DNA from: Alteromonas gilva
GTDB taxonomy: Bacteria; Pseudomonadota; Gammaproteobacteria; Enterobacterales; Alteromonadaceae
Assembly: GCF_028595265.1 (NCBI RefSeq)
Contig: NZ_JAQQXP010000001.1
Span: forward strand, 1,178,001-1,242,000
Reading direction: 5' to 3'
Length of the DNA: 64,000 nucleotides
Part shown: piece after piece, positions 50,833-59,480 of the stretch
Layout of the letters: each line of letters starts with the position of its first letter
How positions within the stretch are numbered: position 1 is the stretch's first letter
Position numbers and translations under genes: made by a program
Notes under the pieces: model-generated
Told to the model about the DNA's origin: nothing
What the model saw: only the letters and a program-made list of their open reading frames with translations
Database searches by the model: none

Positions 50833-52200
50833 ATGCGGTTTTTAATAATACTAATAAGCGGGTTTCTTGCCATAGGCAGCCCCGCAACCACGCAAGCAGA
50901 GCCCGCCGAGTCCATATTACCCCTGCGCGATCGTGCAGCGCTGAAAGATTCACTCATAGAGCAGCGCGTACAACAAGTGTTACCCGGACTAATGAACCAA
51001 ACCGGTATCGATATGTGGTTGATGATCAGCCGCGAATACAATGAAGATCCGGTGCTGCGGACGTTTTTACCTGCCACCTGGTTAGAGACAGCCCGGCGCA
51101 CCACCATGTTGGTAGTGGCGAAAGATAAACAGGGTAAAGTGCATACTCTGGCGGTGGCACCCTACAATGTGGGCAGCATGTTTGAGCGCGCCTGGGACAA
51201 ACAGCAACAACCCGATCAGTGGCAGGCACTCAATGCCATTATTGATCGCTTCGATCCCAAAACGATAGGTATTAATCAATCAACAATCTGGGCTCACGCC
51301 GACGGTATTACTACAACGGATCACGACAGGTTGTTAAGCGAATTAAAGCCGAAGTACAAGCAACGGGTGGTGTCAGCTGAGCCGCTGGCAGTAGGCTGGC
51401 TGGAAACCCGCACGCCACAGGATGTGGCTCAACTGAAAAAGATGGTTGCGGTAGCGCATCAGATCATTGCCGAAGGGTTTTCGGCCGATACGATTACCGT
51501 GGGTGAAACCACCACCGAAGATTTAGTATGGTGGTTTCGCGAGCGCGTTGCAGCGTTAAAGCTCGATACCTGGTTTCATCCATCGGTGTCGATTCAGCGC
51601 AGTGATGATGCCGGATTTGATCACGAGTCTACTTTTGATGCCGATCCGGACGCGCCACTGGTGGTGATGCCCGGCGATTTGCTGCACGTGGATTTTGGTA
51701 TTACCTATTTAGGCATGAATACCGATACCCAGCAGCACGCCTATATTTTGCGGCCGGGTGAAAACAAGGCACCACAGTTCTTACGCGATGCGCTGGCCAA
51801 AGCGAATCAGTTACAGGATATATTTACCGCTGAATTTGCCGCTGGCCGAACCGGTAATGAAGTACTGGCCAGCAGCCTGAAAAGAGCCAAAGAGGCGGGA
51901 CTTAAACCCACCATTTATACGCACCCGCTGGGACTGCATGGTCATGCCGCCGGCACAACCCTGGGGATGTGGGATAAGCAAGGCGGTGTGCCCGGTGACG
52001 GTGATTACCCATTGCACCTGAATACCGCCTACAGCATAGAGCTTAATAACGCCGTTATGATAGATGAGTGGAATAAGGAAATTCGTATTATGCTCGAAGA
52101 GGATGCCTTTTTTGATGCCTCCGGGGTTTGGTATTTTAACGGAAGGCAGACACAGCTGATAGAAGTACCGTCGCATGCTGTTTTCTCCCATCAATTTTGA
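50833..52200 (+). CDS. Exported M24-family metallopeptidase (Xaa-Pro peptidase-like), Sec route
   Basis: 455 residues with signal peptide (FLIILISGFLAIGSPATTQA). The N-terminal creatinase-like domain has IDMWLMISREYNEDPVLR. The M24 fold has HVDFGITYLGMNTDTQQHAY (two Asp), THPLGLHGHAAGTTLGMWD (His), YSIELNNAV (Glu) and IMLEEDAFFD (Glu), so the metal site looks complete. It probably cleaves proline-containing peptides in the periplasm. A strong AAAGGAG precedes it. A second, Tat-type M24 gene follows after 23 bases. Confidence 0.85.
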   Translation: MRFLIILISGFLAIGSPATTQAEPAESILPLRDRAALKDSLIEQRVQQVLPGLMNQTGIDMWLMISREYNEDPVLRTFLPATWLETARRTTMLVVAKDKQGKVHTLAVAPYNVGSMFERAWDKQQQPDQWQALNAIIDRFDPKTIGINQSTIWAHADGITTTDHDRLLSELKPKYKQRVVSAEPLAVGWLETRTPQDVAQLKKMVAVAHQIIAEGFSADTITVGETTTEDLVWWFRERVAALKLDTWFHPSVSIQRSDDAGFDHESTFDADPDAPLVVMPGDLLHVDFGITYLGMNTDTQQHAYILRPGENKAPQFLRDALAKANQLQDIFTAEFAAGRTGNEVLASSLKRAKEAGLKPTIYTHPLGLHGHAAGTTLGMWDKQGGVPGDGDYPLHLNTAYSIELNNAVMIDEWNKEIRIMLEEDAFFDASGVWYFNGRQTQLIEVPSHAVFSHQF

Positions 52201-52223
52201 GCACTACTGATTTAGGCACAAAT

Positions 52224-53504
52224 ATGAATAAACGCAGTTTCTTAAAATTAACCGGTTTGGCCGGTGCCAGCATGCTGGTTGCGGGTAAAACACATGCCGC
52301 AACCGATATAGCAGGGCTGGATTCTTTGTCGTCACTGGTAGGCGATGTCGCCCCGATCAGCACGGCAGAGCGCCAGGCTCGCATTGCCAAAGCTCAGGAA
52401 TTAATGGCCAGGTTTGATATTGACGCGGTGGTGTTAGAGCCGGGCGCCGCAATGATCTACTTTACCGGTATTCAGTGGTGGCGCAGCGAGCGCTTAACCG
52501 GCGTGGTGATTCCAAAGCAGGGCGACATTGCGGTGGTGTGCCCGTTTTTTGAAGAGCCGAGCATTCGCGAGTCGCTTGATGTGGGTGAGGATGTACGTGT
52601 CTGGCAGGAGCATGAAAGCCCGTTTGCGCTGGTGACAGACATCCTCAGCGACCGCGGTATTAACAAAGGCCGTATCGGCTTTGAAAACAGCGTGCGCTTT
52701 TTTGTATCAAACGGTATTTTAAACGTTAAACCAGGGTTTACGGCCGCCAGTGCCGAGCCGGTTACCCGTGGTTGCAGAATGATGAAGTCGGCCCACGAGC
52801 TGACGATAATGCACAAGGCCAACGAGATAACGCTGAAGGCCTATGAGTTTGTTTATGCGCGACTGCGCAAAGGCATGACCCAGGGCGACGTTAAAACGAT
52901 GATGAGTAAGGCCATGACGGCTTTAGGCGGCAGCCAACCCTGGAGCATGGCGCTGTTTAATGAGGCCAGCGCTTATCCACATGGTACGCGTCAAACGCAA
53001 ATTATCGAAGACGGTTCGGTGGTACTCATGGACTGTGGTTGCGCGGTACATGGTTATCAGTCAGATATCAGCCGTACTTTTGTGTTTGGCAAGCCCAGTG
53101 TATTACAGAATAAAGTTTGGAATACGGTACGCAAAGGACAGCAAATTGCCTTTGAAGCGGCCACTATTGGCGCGCCTGCTGGCAGCGTTGATGATGCCGT
53201 ACGCAAGTATTACTCGGCGCTGGGCTACGGCCCGGATTACATGTTGCCCGGCCTGTCACACCGAACCGGTCATGGCATTGGTATGGAAGGTCACGAAAGC
53301 GTCAATTTTGTCAGGGGAGAAACCACACCACTGCAAGCCGGGATGTGTTTTTCTAACGAGCCCGGTATTTATTTACCCGGTGAATTTGGCGTTCGACTGG
53401 AAGACTGTTTATACATGACCAGTAAAGGCCCTGCATGGTTTACCTCGCCGCCAGATTCGTTAGACAGCCCGTTGGGCAAACTCGAACCACTAAGAGTAAG
53501 TTAA
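52224..53504 (+). CDS. Exported M24-family metallopeptidase, Tat-like signal
   Basis: 426 residues from the ATG at 52224. The signal NKRSFLKLTGLAGASMLVAG follows the Tat pattern with Lys replacing the first Arg, a known but rare variant. Metal ligands lie in VVLMDCGCAVHGYQSDISRT, RTGHGIGMEGHE, FSNEPGIYLPG and GVRLEDCLYM. Tat export suggests folding with a cofactor in the cytosol. It is only distantly related to the preceding gene. Both may degrade extracellular peptides. A hairpin (53526-53548) lies just after the stop. Confidence 0.85.
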   Translation: MNKRSFLKLTGLAGASMLVAGKTHAATDIAGLDSLSSLVGDVAPISTAERQARIAKAQELMARFDIDAVVLEPGAAMIYFTGIQWWRSERLTGVVIPKQGDIAVVCPFFEEPSIRESLDVGEDVRVWQEHESPFALVTDILSDRGINKGRIGFENSVRFFVSNGILNVKPGFTAASAEPVTRGCRMMKSAHELTIMHKANEITLKAYEFVYARLRKGMTQGDVKTMMSKAMTALGGSQPWSMALFNEASAYPHGTRQTQIIEDGSVVLMDCGCAVHGYQSDISRTFVFGKPSVLQNKVWNTVRKGQQIAFEAATIGAPAGSVDDAVRKYYSALGYGPDYMLPGLSHRTGHGIGMEGHESVNFVRGETTPLQAGMCFSNEPGIYLPGEFGVRLEDCLYMTSKGPAWFTSPPDSLDSPLGKLEPLRVS

Positions 53505-53525
53505 CCCTCCCACTGCTGTAATAGC

Positions 53526-53548
53526 GCGGGCTTTGCATTAAAGCCCGC
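53526..53548. terminator. 9-bp GC-rich hairpin after the Tat M24 gene
   Basis: GCGGGCTTT (53526-53534), loop GCATT, AAAGCCCGC (53540-53548). There is no T-run beyond it, but it sits 22 bases after the stop and 68 bases past the end of the opposing peptide gene. Confidence 0.5.
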
Positions 53549-53615
53549 CACTACCTTGCCCAACGGCCAAATACTTTGCTGCTTATAACCACTAGCGAGT
53601 GGCTAATGCTGCTCG

Positions 53616-53783
53616 TTAGTTGCTGAACAATACTGGCTCGCTACAGGGAACATAAAATGGTGAGTCGGCGGGTTCGGGCCAGTTGGTAGAAATGACGTCA
53701 GGGTTATGCATAAAAGACACCCCCGCGCCGGTGACTGCTGTAAGTTGCTCTTCGTTGAGTACTGTCTGGTTATCAGGTTGCAT
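53616..53783 (-). CDS. Small peptide with bacteriocin-type leader (candidate RiPP/microcin precursor)
   Basis: 55 residues from ATG 53783, with a clear AACGGAGATCATT ribosome site (GGAG seven bases from the ATG). The N-terminal part contains LNEEQLTAVTGAG at residues 9-21, which fits the L-x-x-x-E/Q-L-x-x-V-x-G-G/A pattern of leaders cut by C39-type peptidases; here the pair is Gly-Ala followed by Gly. The 34-residue remainder, from Val22, is rich in Pro, Ser and Asn, with one Cys (residue 47), one Trp (35), one Met and no Lys or Arg. No transporter, peptidase or modifying enzyme is nearby, so it would be an orphan. It could instead be an unrelated small protein. Confidence 0.6.
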   Translation of the reverse strand: MQPDNQTVLNEEQLTAVTGAGVSFMHNPDVISTNWPEPADSPFYVPCSEPVLFSN

Positions 53784-53972
53784 AATGATCTCCGTTAATG
53801 AATAAACACTGCACGGTTAAAGTAGCGCGTTTTTACCTGAGTTGGAGCTGTCCGTAAGAGCGGAAATATGCCAGTTTGTGAGGTTTAATAGCCTCGGCAC
53901 GTCAATCCGTTGTTGTCGCTAAACTCGGCACAGCAGCGCAGCATAACAGCACTGTGATAACAACAGCGTGTG

Positions 53973-56765
53973 TTAACCCCGTAGCAAGTTGCTAACCGTA
54001 TCCAGTAGCGTTTTATTTTGTAACGGTTTAGACAGGTAGGCATCCATACCAGCATTAAGGCAATGTTGTTTGTCTTGAACTGACGCGTTAGCCGTGCAGG
54101 CAATGATAGGTTTATGTTTACACTGCTCGCCGGCATCGCCATTGCGGATGGCAGCCGTTGCAGCAAACCCGTCCATTACCGGCATTCTGCAATCCATCAG
54201 GATTAGTGCTATATCAGGATTGCTGCTAAGCATGTGTATTGCCTCTTGGCCATTGCCCGCGCTCAGTACGTTGTAGCCGGCATTTCTAAGCACATCGCGG
54301 GCTATTTCCTGGTTAATCTCGTTATCTTCTACGATTAAAATAGGCCCTGCGTTTACCTGGTTTTCCTGTGGTGCAACCTCTCGTTGTAATGCAGTCTGCG
54401 CGCTTTCATCAGACATCATAGCGGCGCGTAGCTCTCCTCGTAGCAATGGCTTGTGTATTACCGCGTAAGGCAGTGGCAGCGGCGTATTGTTTTGCACCTC
54501 GTTAAACGCCTGACCGGCAAAGACAACAAGGTTCGCAGGCACTTGCGCCGCCACGTCTTTGTATTGTGGACTTTGTAGCCACTGCCTGAACGCTGAGTAA
54601 CACTCGTCGTCGATGATGAGCCAGTTTAAATGAGGCGTTTTTTTACTGCATAACTCGGCCAGCGAAGCCGGGTTGGGTAACAGAACATAGCGGATTTTCC
54701 ACGCTGAGAGTTGCAGACAGAGTTGCTCGGTTTGCCGGTTGTGAGGCGCGATAATAATAACACCGCCCTGACCCGCTAAAGGCTCCACGGTTCGTGGCTT
54801 TTGCAGCATTACCGTTGCGGTAAAGGTACTGCCTTTTTGCGGTGTACTTTCAACCGTTATGGTGCCTTTCATCATGGTGCACAGGTTTTGGCAAATAGAC
54901 AGCCCTAATCCGGTACCGCCATAATTACGGGTGGTTGAAGAGTCGGCTTGCGTAAAGGGGGTAAATAAGGTTTGTTGCTGTTCATCAGTGAGCCCGATGC
55001 CGGTGTCGGCAACGGTAATTTCCAGCATAAAAGCGTCTGACTCCATTGGCAGACCGCGTAAACTCAACGACACGTAGCCTCGCTGAGTGAATTTAATCGC
55101 GTTAGACAGCAGGTTGGTAATGATCTGCCCGGTGCGCACTTCGTCTCCCACCACGTCTGTAAATGGCAAACGGCTTAAATTAACTACCAGTTCCAACGGT
55201 TTGTTAGCCAGTGCCGTTTGTTGTTCATAAACAACCCGGCTCACCAGTGCGTCGAGGTTAAAGGTGGCTTGTTCGAGCTCGAGCTTATTGGCTTCTATTT
55301 TAGAAAAATCCAGCACGTCGTTAACAATTGCCATGAGCGAGCGAGCACTGGTGCTGGCCAAATCGAGGCGACGTAACAACTCTGGATCAGAGGTTTTCTC
55401 GGCGGCCAGTTCTACCATACCCATAATACCGTTTATTGGGGTTCTGATCTCATGGCTCATTGTGGCCAAAAAATCACTCTTTGCGCGGTTAGCCGCTTCG
55501 GCTTCATTTTTGGCCTGTTGCAGTGCCTCACGACTGTTTTTTATGTCGGTAATATCGGTGGCCACAGCCAGAATAAAGGCTTCCCCGCGGTTGTTTTTAA
55601 AACGGGTTTTGGTGGTCCAAAGCGTGCGTAACTCGCCGTTAGGAAAGTGTATTTCTTCTTCGGTTTCGGAATATCCATTGGCAAAGGCCAGAATGTCGTA
55701 CTTTAAGAACGCCCGGGCTTGTTCCTGGTCGTAGGCTTCAATGGAGGTAGTGCCGATAATATTGTTGCGCTCGGCCTCGGGGTAAAGTGACAAAAATGCT
55801 TTATTGGCCACGACAATACGATAGTCGGTGTCTTTAACGAGCAAGTAAACGGGAAGGGTGTCGAACACCAGTTTTTGAAAACTGGCCTGCTCAGCCAGTG
55901 CCAGCTCGATATTTTTTTTGTCGGTAATATCGCTATGCGTGCCCGACATATACAGCGGTTGATTGTTGCTGTCCCACTTCAATACCTTGCCGCGATCGCG
56001 AACCCATACCCAGTGACCATTTTTATGCCGCATCCGGCATTCACAGTCATAATAGGTCAGTTCGCCGCTAAAACACCGGGCCAGCAGTTCGTTAGAACGT
56101 TGTTTATCTTCGGGATGAACCAGCGCGTACCAGGTGTCGATGCTAATGGGCTCAAGTTCCTCAATAGTATAACCGACAATCTCGGCCCAGCGCTCGTCGA
56201 TCTGGGTTTGACCGGTATTGACCTGCCATTCCCAAATACCGGCGCGGGTAGCTTCCAGAATAAAACGTAATCGGTGTTGGGTATTAAGGTGAGATTGCAC
56301 ACTACGACGCGCTACCGCATGTTCCAGCAGGGTGGTAACGGTAGCCAGATAACGTTGCAACTGGGTAAATACGTGCTCACAAAATTCGTTGGTACCATCA
56401 CGCAACACACACAGGCTGATATCCACATTTAAGGTATTGCTGTGGGTTGTCACCACTGCCAGTACACTGGCATTTTCGAGGGCAAAATCTAATAGTTTGG
56501 TTTGGCAACTCCACTGGCTTGTTGCCCTGAATTCCTGTAACAGGCTTTCGACCAGCGCGGCATCAACGTGACCGTCGACAGTTTCATATAGCAATTGCCA
56601 CAACGCGCGGTTATGACACACCAAAAAACCGCCGGAGAGGTTTAAATGATCGCACATTGCCGCAAATAGTGGAGATAGATGATTGCGCTCCTCGTCGGCA
56701 AGCGGCTCAACTAAAACTGAATTAAGTGCTGCATTGTATGGTGCATCTATGGGTGAGTTGAGCAT
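53973..56765 (-). CDS. Hybrid histidine kinase with two PAS domains and two receiver domains
   Basis: 930 residues, no membrane helix. Residues 1-160 may be a GAF-like sensor; PAS at about 165-285 (FILEATRAGIWEWQVNTGQT) and 290-410 (FDTLPVYLLVKDTDYRIVVA). HisKA with H438 in MSHEIRTPINGIMG, HATPase with LLSNAIKFTQ, DTGIGL and GGTGLGLSI. A first receiver-like domain (about 665-785) keeps LIIDDE and HKP but lacks the N-terminal acidic pair. The final receiver is intact with D858 in LILMDCRMPVMDG. No HPt domain is present, so a separate phosphotransfer protein is needed. Its partner is unknown. Confidence 0.9.
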   Translation of the reverse strand: MLNSPIDAPYNAALNSVLVEPLADEERNHLSPLFAAMCDHLNLSGGFLVCHNRALWQLLYETVDGHVDAALVESLLQEFRATSQWSCQTKLLDFALENASVLAVVTTHSNTLNVDISLCVLRDGTNEFCEHVFTQLQRYLATVTTLLEHAVARRSVQSHLNTQHRLRFILEATRAGIWEWQVNTGQTQIDERWAEIVGYTIEELEPISIDTWYALVHPEDKQRSNELLARCFSGELTYYDCECRMRHKNGHWVWVRDRGKVLKWDSNNQPLYMSGTHSDITDKKNIELALAEQASFQKLVFDTLPVYLLVKDTDYRIVVANKAFLSLYPEAERNNIIGTTSIEAYDQEQARAFLKYDILAFANGYSETEEEIHFPNGELRTLWTTKTRFKNNRGEAFILAVATDITDIKNSREALQQAKNEAEAANRAKSDFLATMSHEIRTPINGIMGMVELAAEKTSDPELLRRLDLASTSARSLMAIVNDVLDFSKIEANKLELEQATFNLDALVSRVVYEQQTALANKPLELVVNLSRLPFTDVVGDEVRTGQIITNLLSNAIKFTQRGYVSLSLRGLPMESDAFMLEITVADTGIGLTDEQQQTLFTPFTQADSSTTRNYGGTGLGLSICQNLCTMMKGTITVESTPQKGSTFTATVMLQKPRTVEPLAGQGGVIIIAPHNRQTEQLCLQLSAWKIRYVLLPNPASLAELCSKKTPHLNWLIIDDECYSAFRQWLQSPQYKDVAAQVPANLVVFAGQAFNEVQNNTPLPLPYAVIHKPLLRGELRAAMMSDESAQTALQREVAPQENQVNAGPILIVEDNEINQEIARDVLRNAGYNVLSAGNGQEAIHMLSSNPDIALILMDCRMPVMDGFAATAAIRNGDAGEQCKHKPIIACTANASVQDKQHCLNAGMDAYLSKPLQNKTLLDTVSNLLRG

Positions 56766-56887
56766 GTCAATTTACTCAGGTTTGTCACTGGGCTCAAGTC
56801 CTGTAAACCAATTATTGAAACAGTGATTAGGTGCGCGTGTTACCTGAGTATAGTCGACTGTGGATAATCACCAAACTTCCCTGGTGT

Positions 56888-57739
56888 TTATCTTTCACGA
56901 AGTCGCTGGGTAATAAAGTCGGCCAGGGTTTTACACACCACGGGGTGCTGGGTTGCCTGCATAAACAAACAAACATTAATGGCGCCCAATGGCGGCAAAA
57001 AGCGGTGGCGGACCTGCGTTAAACTGGCCGGCATACTGGACTTGGCCAGTGCGGTAATGCCCAGTCCCTGCTGAATAGCCGCGACCAAACCAGACAGATC
57101 GGCATTGGTGTAGCTGATTTTCCAGGCCCGGGTTTGTTGTTTTAACTGGCTGATAACCCGGCTGCGATACATGCAGCCATCGGGGGCCAGCACTAACGAA
57201 ATTGCCCGGGGCGACAGCGGGTGAGCGGCGTCACCGACCCACACCATTTCATCTTCCAGAATAATCTCGCCGTCGGTGGACTCAGCCGGGTTAGCCAGCG
57301 CCAGGATGACATCGAAATCGTTTCGCCGGGTAGGGCTGAGCAACTCACGGCTCAACGCCGATGTGACCTCCAGCGATACATCCGGGTAGCGCTTGGAAAA
57401 TTCGCCAATTAACCCCGGCAGCAAGGTGGAGGCAAATTCATTAGGAATGCCCAGACGTAAACGGCCGCGTAAAGGCGTAGGGTCGAGACTGCGAAAAATG
57501 CTGTCGTTAAGTTCCAGCAACTCTTTTGCCTTGGGATATAACCAGTTGCCATCGGCGCTGGGCATATGGCGCTGGCCCACTTTGGTAAACAGTTTTTTGC
57601 CCAGTTGTTCTTCGAGTTTTTTAATTTGCAAACTAATAGCAGGCTGGGAGCGGCCCAGCCATTCGCCGGCTTTGGCGTACCCGCCACGCTCAATAACGCC
57701 CACAAAGGTGCGTAGGTTATCCAGTGATAGCTGCTTCAT
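56888..57739 (-). CDS. LysR-family transcriptional regulator
   Basis: 283 residues. Helix-turn-helix at residues 3-60 (LDNLRTFVGVIERGGYAKAG, RSQPAISLQIKKLEEQLG, KLFTKVGQ), then a LysR effector domain (LRLGIPNEFASTLLPGLIGE). It is divergent from gcvT, with 136 bases between, the classic layout for a LysR regulator of the neighbouring operon. E. coli GcvA is also LysR-type but lies elsewhere, and this protein does not look specially close to GcvA. Control of gcvTHP is therefore likely by position only. Confidence 0.88.
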   Translation of the reverse strand: MKQLSLDNLRTFVGVIERGGYAKAGEWLGRSQPAISLQIKKLEEQLGKKLFTKVGQRHMPSADGNWLYPKAKELLELNDSIFRSLDPTPLRGRLRLGIPNEFASTLLPGLIGEFSKRYPDVSLEVTSALSRELLSPTRRNDFDVILALANPAESTDGEIILEDEMVWVGDAAHPLSPRAISLVLAPDGCMYRSRVISQLKQQTRAWKISYTNADLSGLVAAIQQGLGITALAKSSMPASLTQVRHRFLPPLGAINVCLFMQATQHPVVCKTLADFITQRLRER

Positions 57740-57875
57740 GAAAGATTAGTAATTCTGATATTTAGCTCTAAGTATATAAGATATTTAAATGTATTGATAA
57801 GAATTTCCAATTTGTTGTAGTGCCGATGCCTCCCTATACTTTTGCTTAATTATTATCATTTACGTTGAGCCCGAT

Positions 57876-58970
57876 ATGAGCAGCGCTACTACACAACGCA
57901 CCGCGTTACATGCTAAGCACCTGGAGTCTGGTGCTAAAATGGTTGATTTTCACGGCTGGGATATGCCTTTGCATTATGGCTCTCAAATTGAAGAGCATAA
58001 GGTTGTGCGTCAGGATGCGGGCATGTTTGATGTGTCGCACATGACCATTGTGGATGTGACCGGTGCCCAGGCAAAAGACTATTTGCGCCATCTGCTGGCC
58101 AACGACGTAGACAAGCTTAAAGACAAAGGCAAAGCCCTTTACAGCGGCATGTTAAATGACACCGGCGGCGTGGTAGACGACTTAATTGTGTATCACTTTG
58201 ACGCCACCAACTACCGTATGGTGGTAAATTCGGCGACCCGTGAAAAAGACATGAACTGGTTGTTTAAACAAACCGACGGATTTGATGTAACCATTACCGA
58301 GTGTCCCGACTTTGCCATGATAGCGGTACAAGGCCCGAATGCTAAAGCCAAAGCAGCAGAAGTATTCTCCACCGCGCAAAACGAAGCCGTAGCAGGCATG
58401 AAGCCGTTTTTTGGTGTGCAGGCCGAAGACTTATTTATAGCTACCACAGGTTACACAGGCGAGGCCGGTTACGAAATTATGGTGCCGGTAGAAAAAGCCC
58501 CGGAGCTGTGGCAAAGCCTGCTAAACGCCGGCGTTAAGCCCTGCGGGTTGGGCGCACGTGATACCCTGCGTTTAGAAGCCGGGATGAATTTGTACGGCCA
58601 GGACATGGACGAAACCATTTCGCCATTAGAGGCCAACATGGGCTGGACCATTACCTGGGAGCCTGGCGAGCGTAACTTTGTGGGCCGCAAAGCACTCGAA
58701 GCATTAAAAGAGCAGGGCACGCAAAAACTGGTTGGCCTGGTAATGAAAGAAAAAGGCGTACTGCGCGCTGGCCTGACGGTGAAAACCGACGAAGGCGAAA
58801 CCGGCATTATTACCTCGGGTACCTTCTCCCCAACGCTGGGACACGCCATTGCCATGGCGCGAATTCCTGCGACTAACAGCAGCACCGTAGAGGTGGAAAT
58901 GCGTAAAAAGTGGGTTAAAGTAGACGTGGTTAAGCCCAGTTTTGTCCGCAATGGAAAAAGCGTTTTATAA
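57876..58970 (+). CDS. gcvT: Glycine cleavage system T protein (aminomethyltransferase)
   Basis: 364 residues (E. coli 364). VDFHGWDMPLHYGSQIEEH, AGMFDVSHMTIVDVTG, GYTGEAGYEIMVP and LGARDTLRLEAGMNLYGQD are conserved folate and active-site regions. It moves the aminomethyl carbon from the H protein to tetrahydrofolate and releases ammonia. It is the first gene of gcvT-gcvH-gcvP. No glycine riboswitch was found in the leader. Confidence 0.97.
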   Translation: MSSATTQRTALHAKHLESGAKMVDFHGWDMPLHYGSQIEEHKVVRQDAGMFDVSHMTIVDVTGAQAKDYLRHLLANDVDKLKDKGKALYSGMLNDTGGVVDDLIVYHFDATNYRMVVNSATREKDMNWLFKQTDGFDVTITECPDFAMIAVQGPNAKAKAAEVFSTAQNEAVAGMKPFFGVQAEDLFIATTGYTGEAGYEIMVPVEKAPELWQSLLNAGVKPCGLGARDTLRLEAGMNLYGQDMDETISPLEANMGWTITWEPGERNFVGRKALEALKEQGTQKLVGLVMKEKGVLRAGLTVKTDEGETGIITSGTFSPTLGHAIAMARIPATNSSTVEVEMRKKWVKVDVVKPSFVRNGKSVL

Positions 58971-58996
58971 CAAATTAACGAACAGCAGGAAGACAC

Positions 58997-59389
58997 ATGA
59001 GTACTATCCCAAAAGAATTACGTTACGCAGCGTCGCATGAATGGGTTCGCCCTGAAGGCGACGGTGTTTACACCATTGGTATTACCGAGCACGCGCAGGA
59101 ATTACTGGGCGACATGGTGTTTGTTGAGTTACCGGATGTTGGCGATCAGGTTAACGCCGGCGACGACGTAGCCGTGGCAGAGTCAGTAAAAGCGGCGTCT
59201 GATGTGTATTCGCCTATCACTGGCGAAGTACTGGCCATTAACGAAGAGCTGGAAGACTCACCAGAGCTGGTTAACTCAGACCCGTTCGGTGACGGCTGGA
59301 TGTTTAAGGTGAAAGCCGACGACGAAGCCGAAATTGACGAACTCCTTGATGCTGAAGCGTACGCCGCCAGCATTGAAGACGACGAGTAA
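58997..59389 (+). CDS. gcvH: Glycine cleavage system H protein
   Basis: 130 residues (E. coli 129). The lipoylated lysine is K65 in AVAESVKAASDVYSPI; the start IPKELRYAASHEWVR is typical. It carries the aminomethyl group between GcvP, GcvT and Lpd (lpdA at 20588). It lies 26 bases after gcvT and is followed by a strong hairpin before gcvP. Confidence 0.97.
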   Translation: MSTIPKELRYAASHEWVRPEGDGVYTIGITEHAQELLGDMVFVELPDVGDQVNAGDDVAVAESVKAASDVYSPITGEVLAINEELEDSPELVNSDPFGDGWMFKVKADDEAEIDELLDAEAYAASIEDDE

Positions 59390-59408
59390 GTCGCAGGATA
59401 TTAGCGAT

Positions 59409-59440
59409 AAATAAAGGGGCGGGGTGTGCCCCTTTATTTG
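59409..59440 (+). terminator. Strong hairpin between gcvH and gcvP
   Basis: AAATAAAGGGGC (59409-59420) and GCCCCTTTATTT (59428-59439) form a perfect 12-bp stem with a 7-base loop; the descending arm and the following bases (CTTTATTTGTT) are T-rich. It could terminate or attenuate before gcvP, giving more gcvT and gcvH than gcvP message. Confidence 0.75.
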
Positions 59441-59480
59441 TTCTTGGTTTAATTATTTCATTGCAGATGCTTAACGAATT

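Larger units (their letters stand above)
53505..53972. other. Region between convergent genes, holding a small peptide gene
   Basis: 468 bases. A hairpin (53526-53548) ends the plus-strand side, and the 55-residue peptide gene (53616-53783, minus) lies in the middle. The 189 bases between that gene and the kinase stop hold no other gene that I can support. Confidence 0.6.

Noticed and set aside
53885..54166. A 93-codon minus-strand frame at the 3' end of the hybrid kinase gene
   Set aside because: It is a shifted frame of the kinase receiver domain and reads as random sequence.
57740..57875. Glycine riboswitch before gcvT
   Set aside because: The 136-base gap is AT-rich and lacks the GGAGAG-type aptamer core; it is also shared with a divergent LysR promoter.
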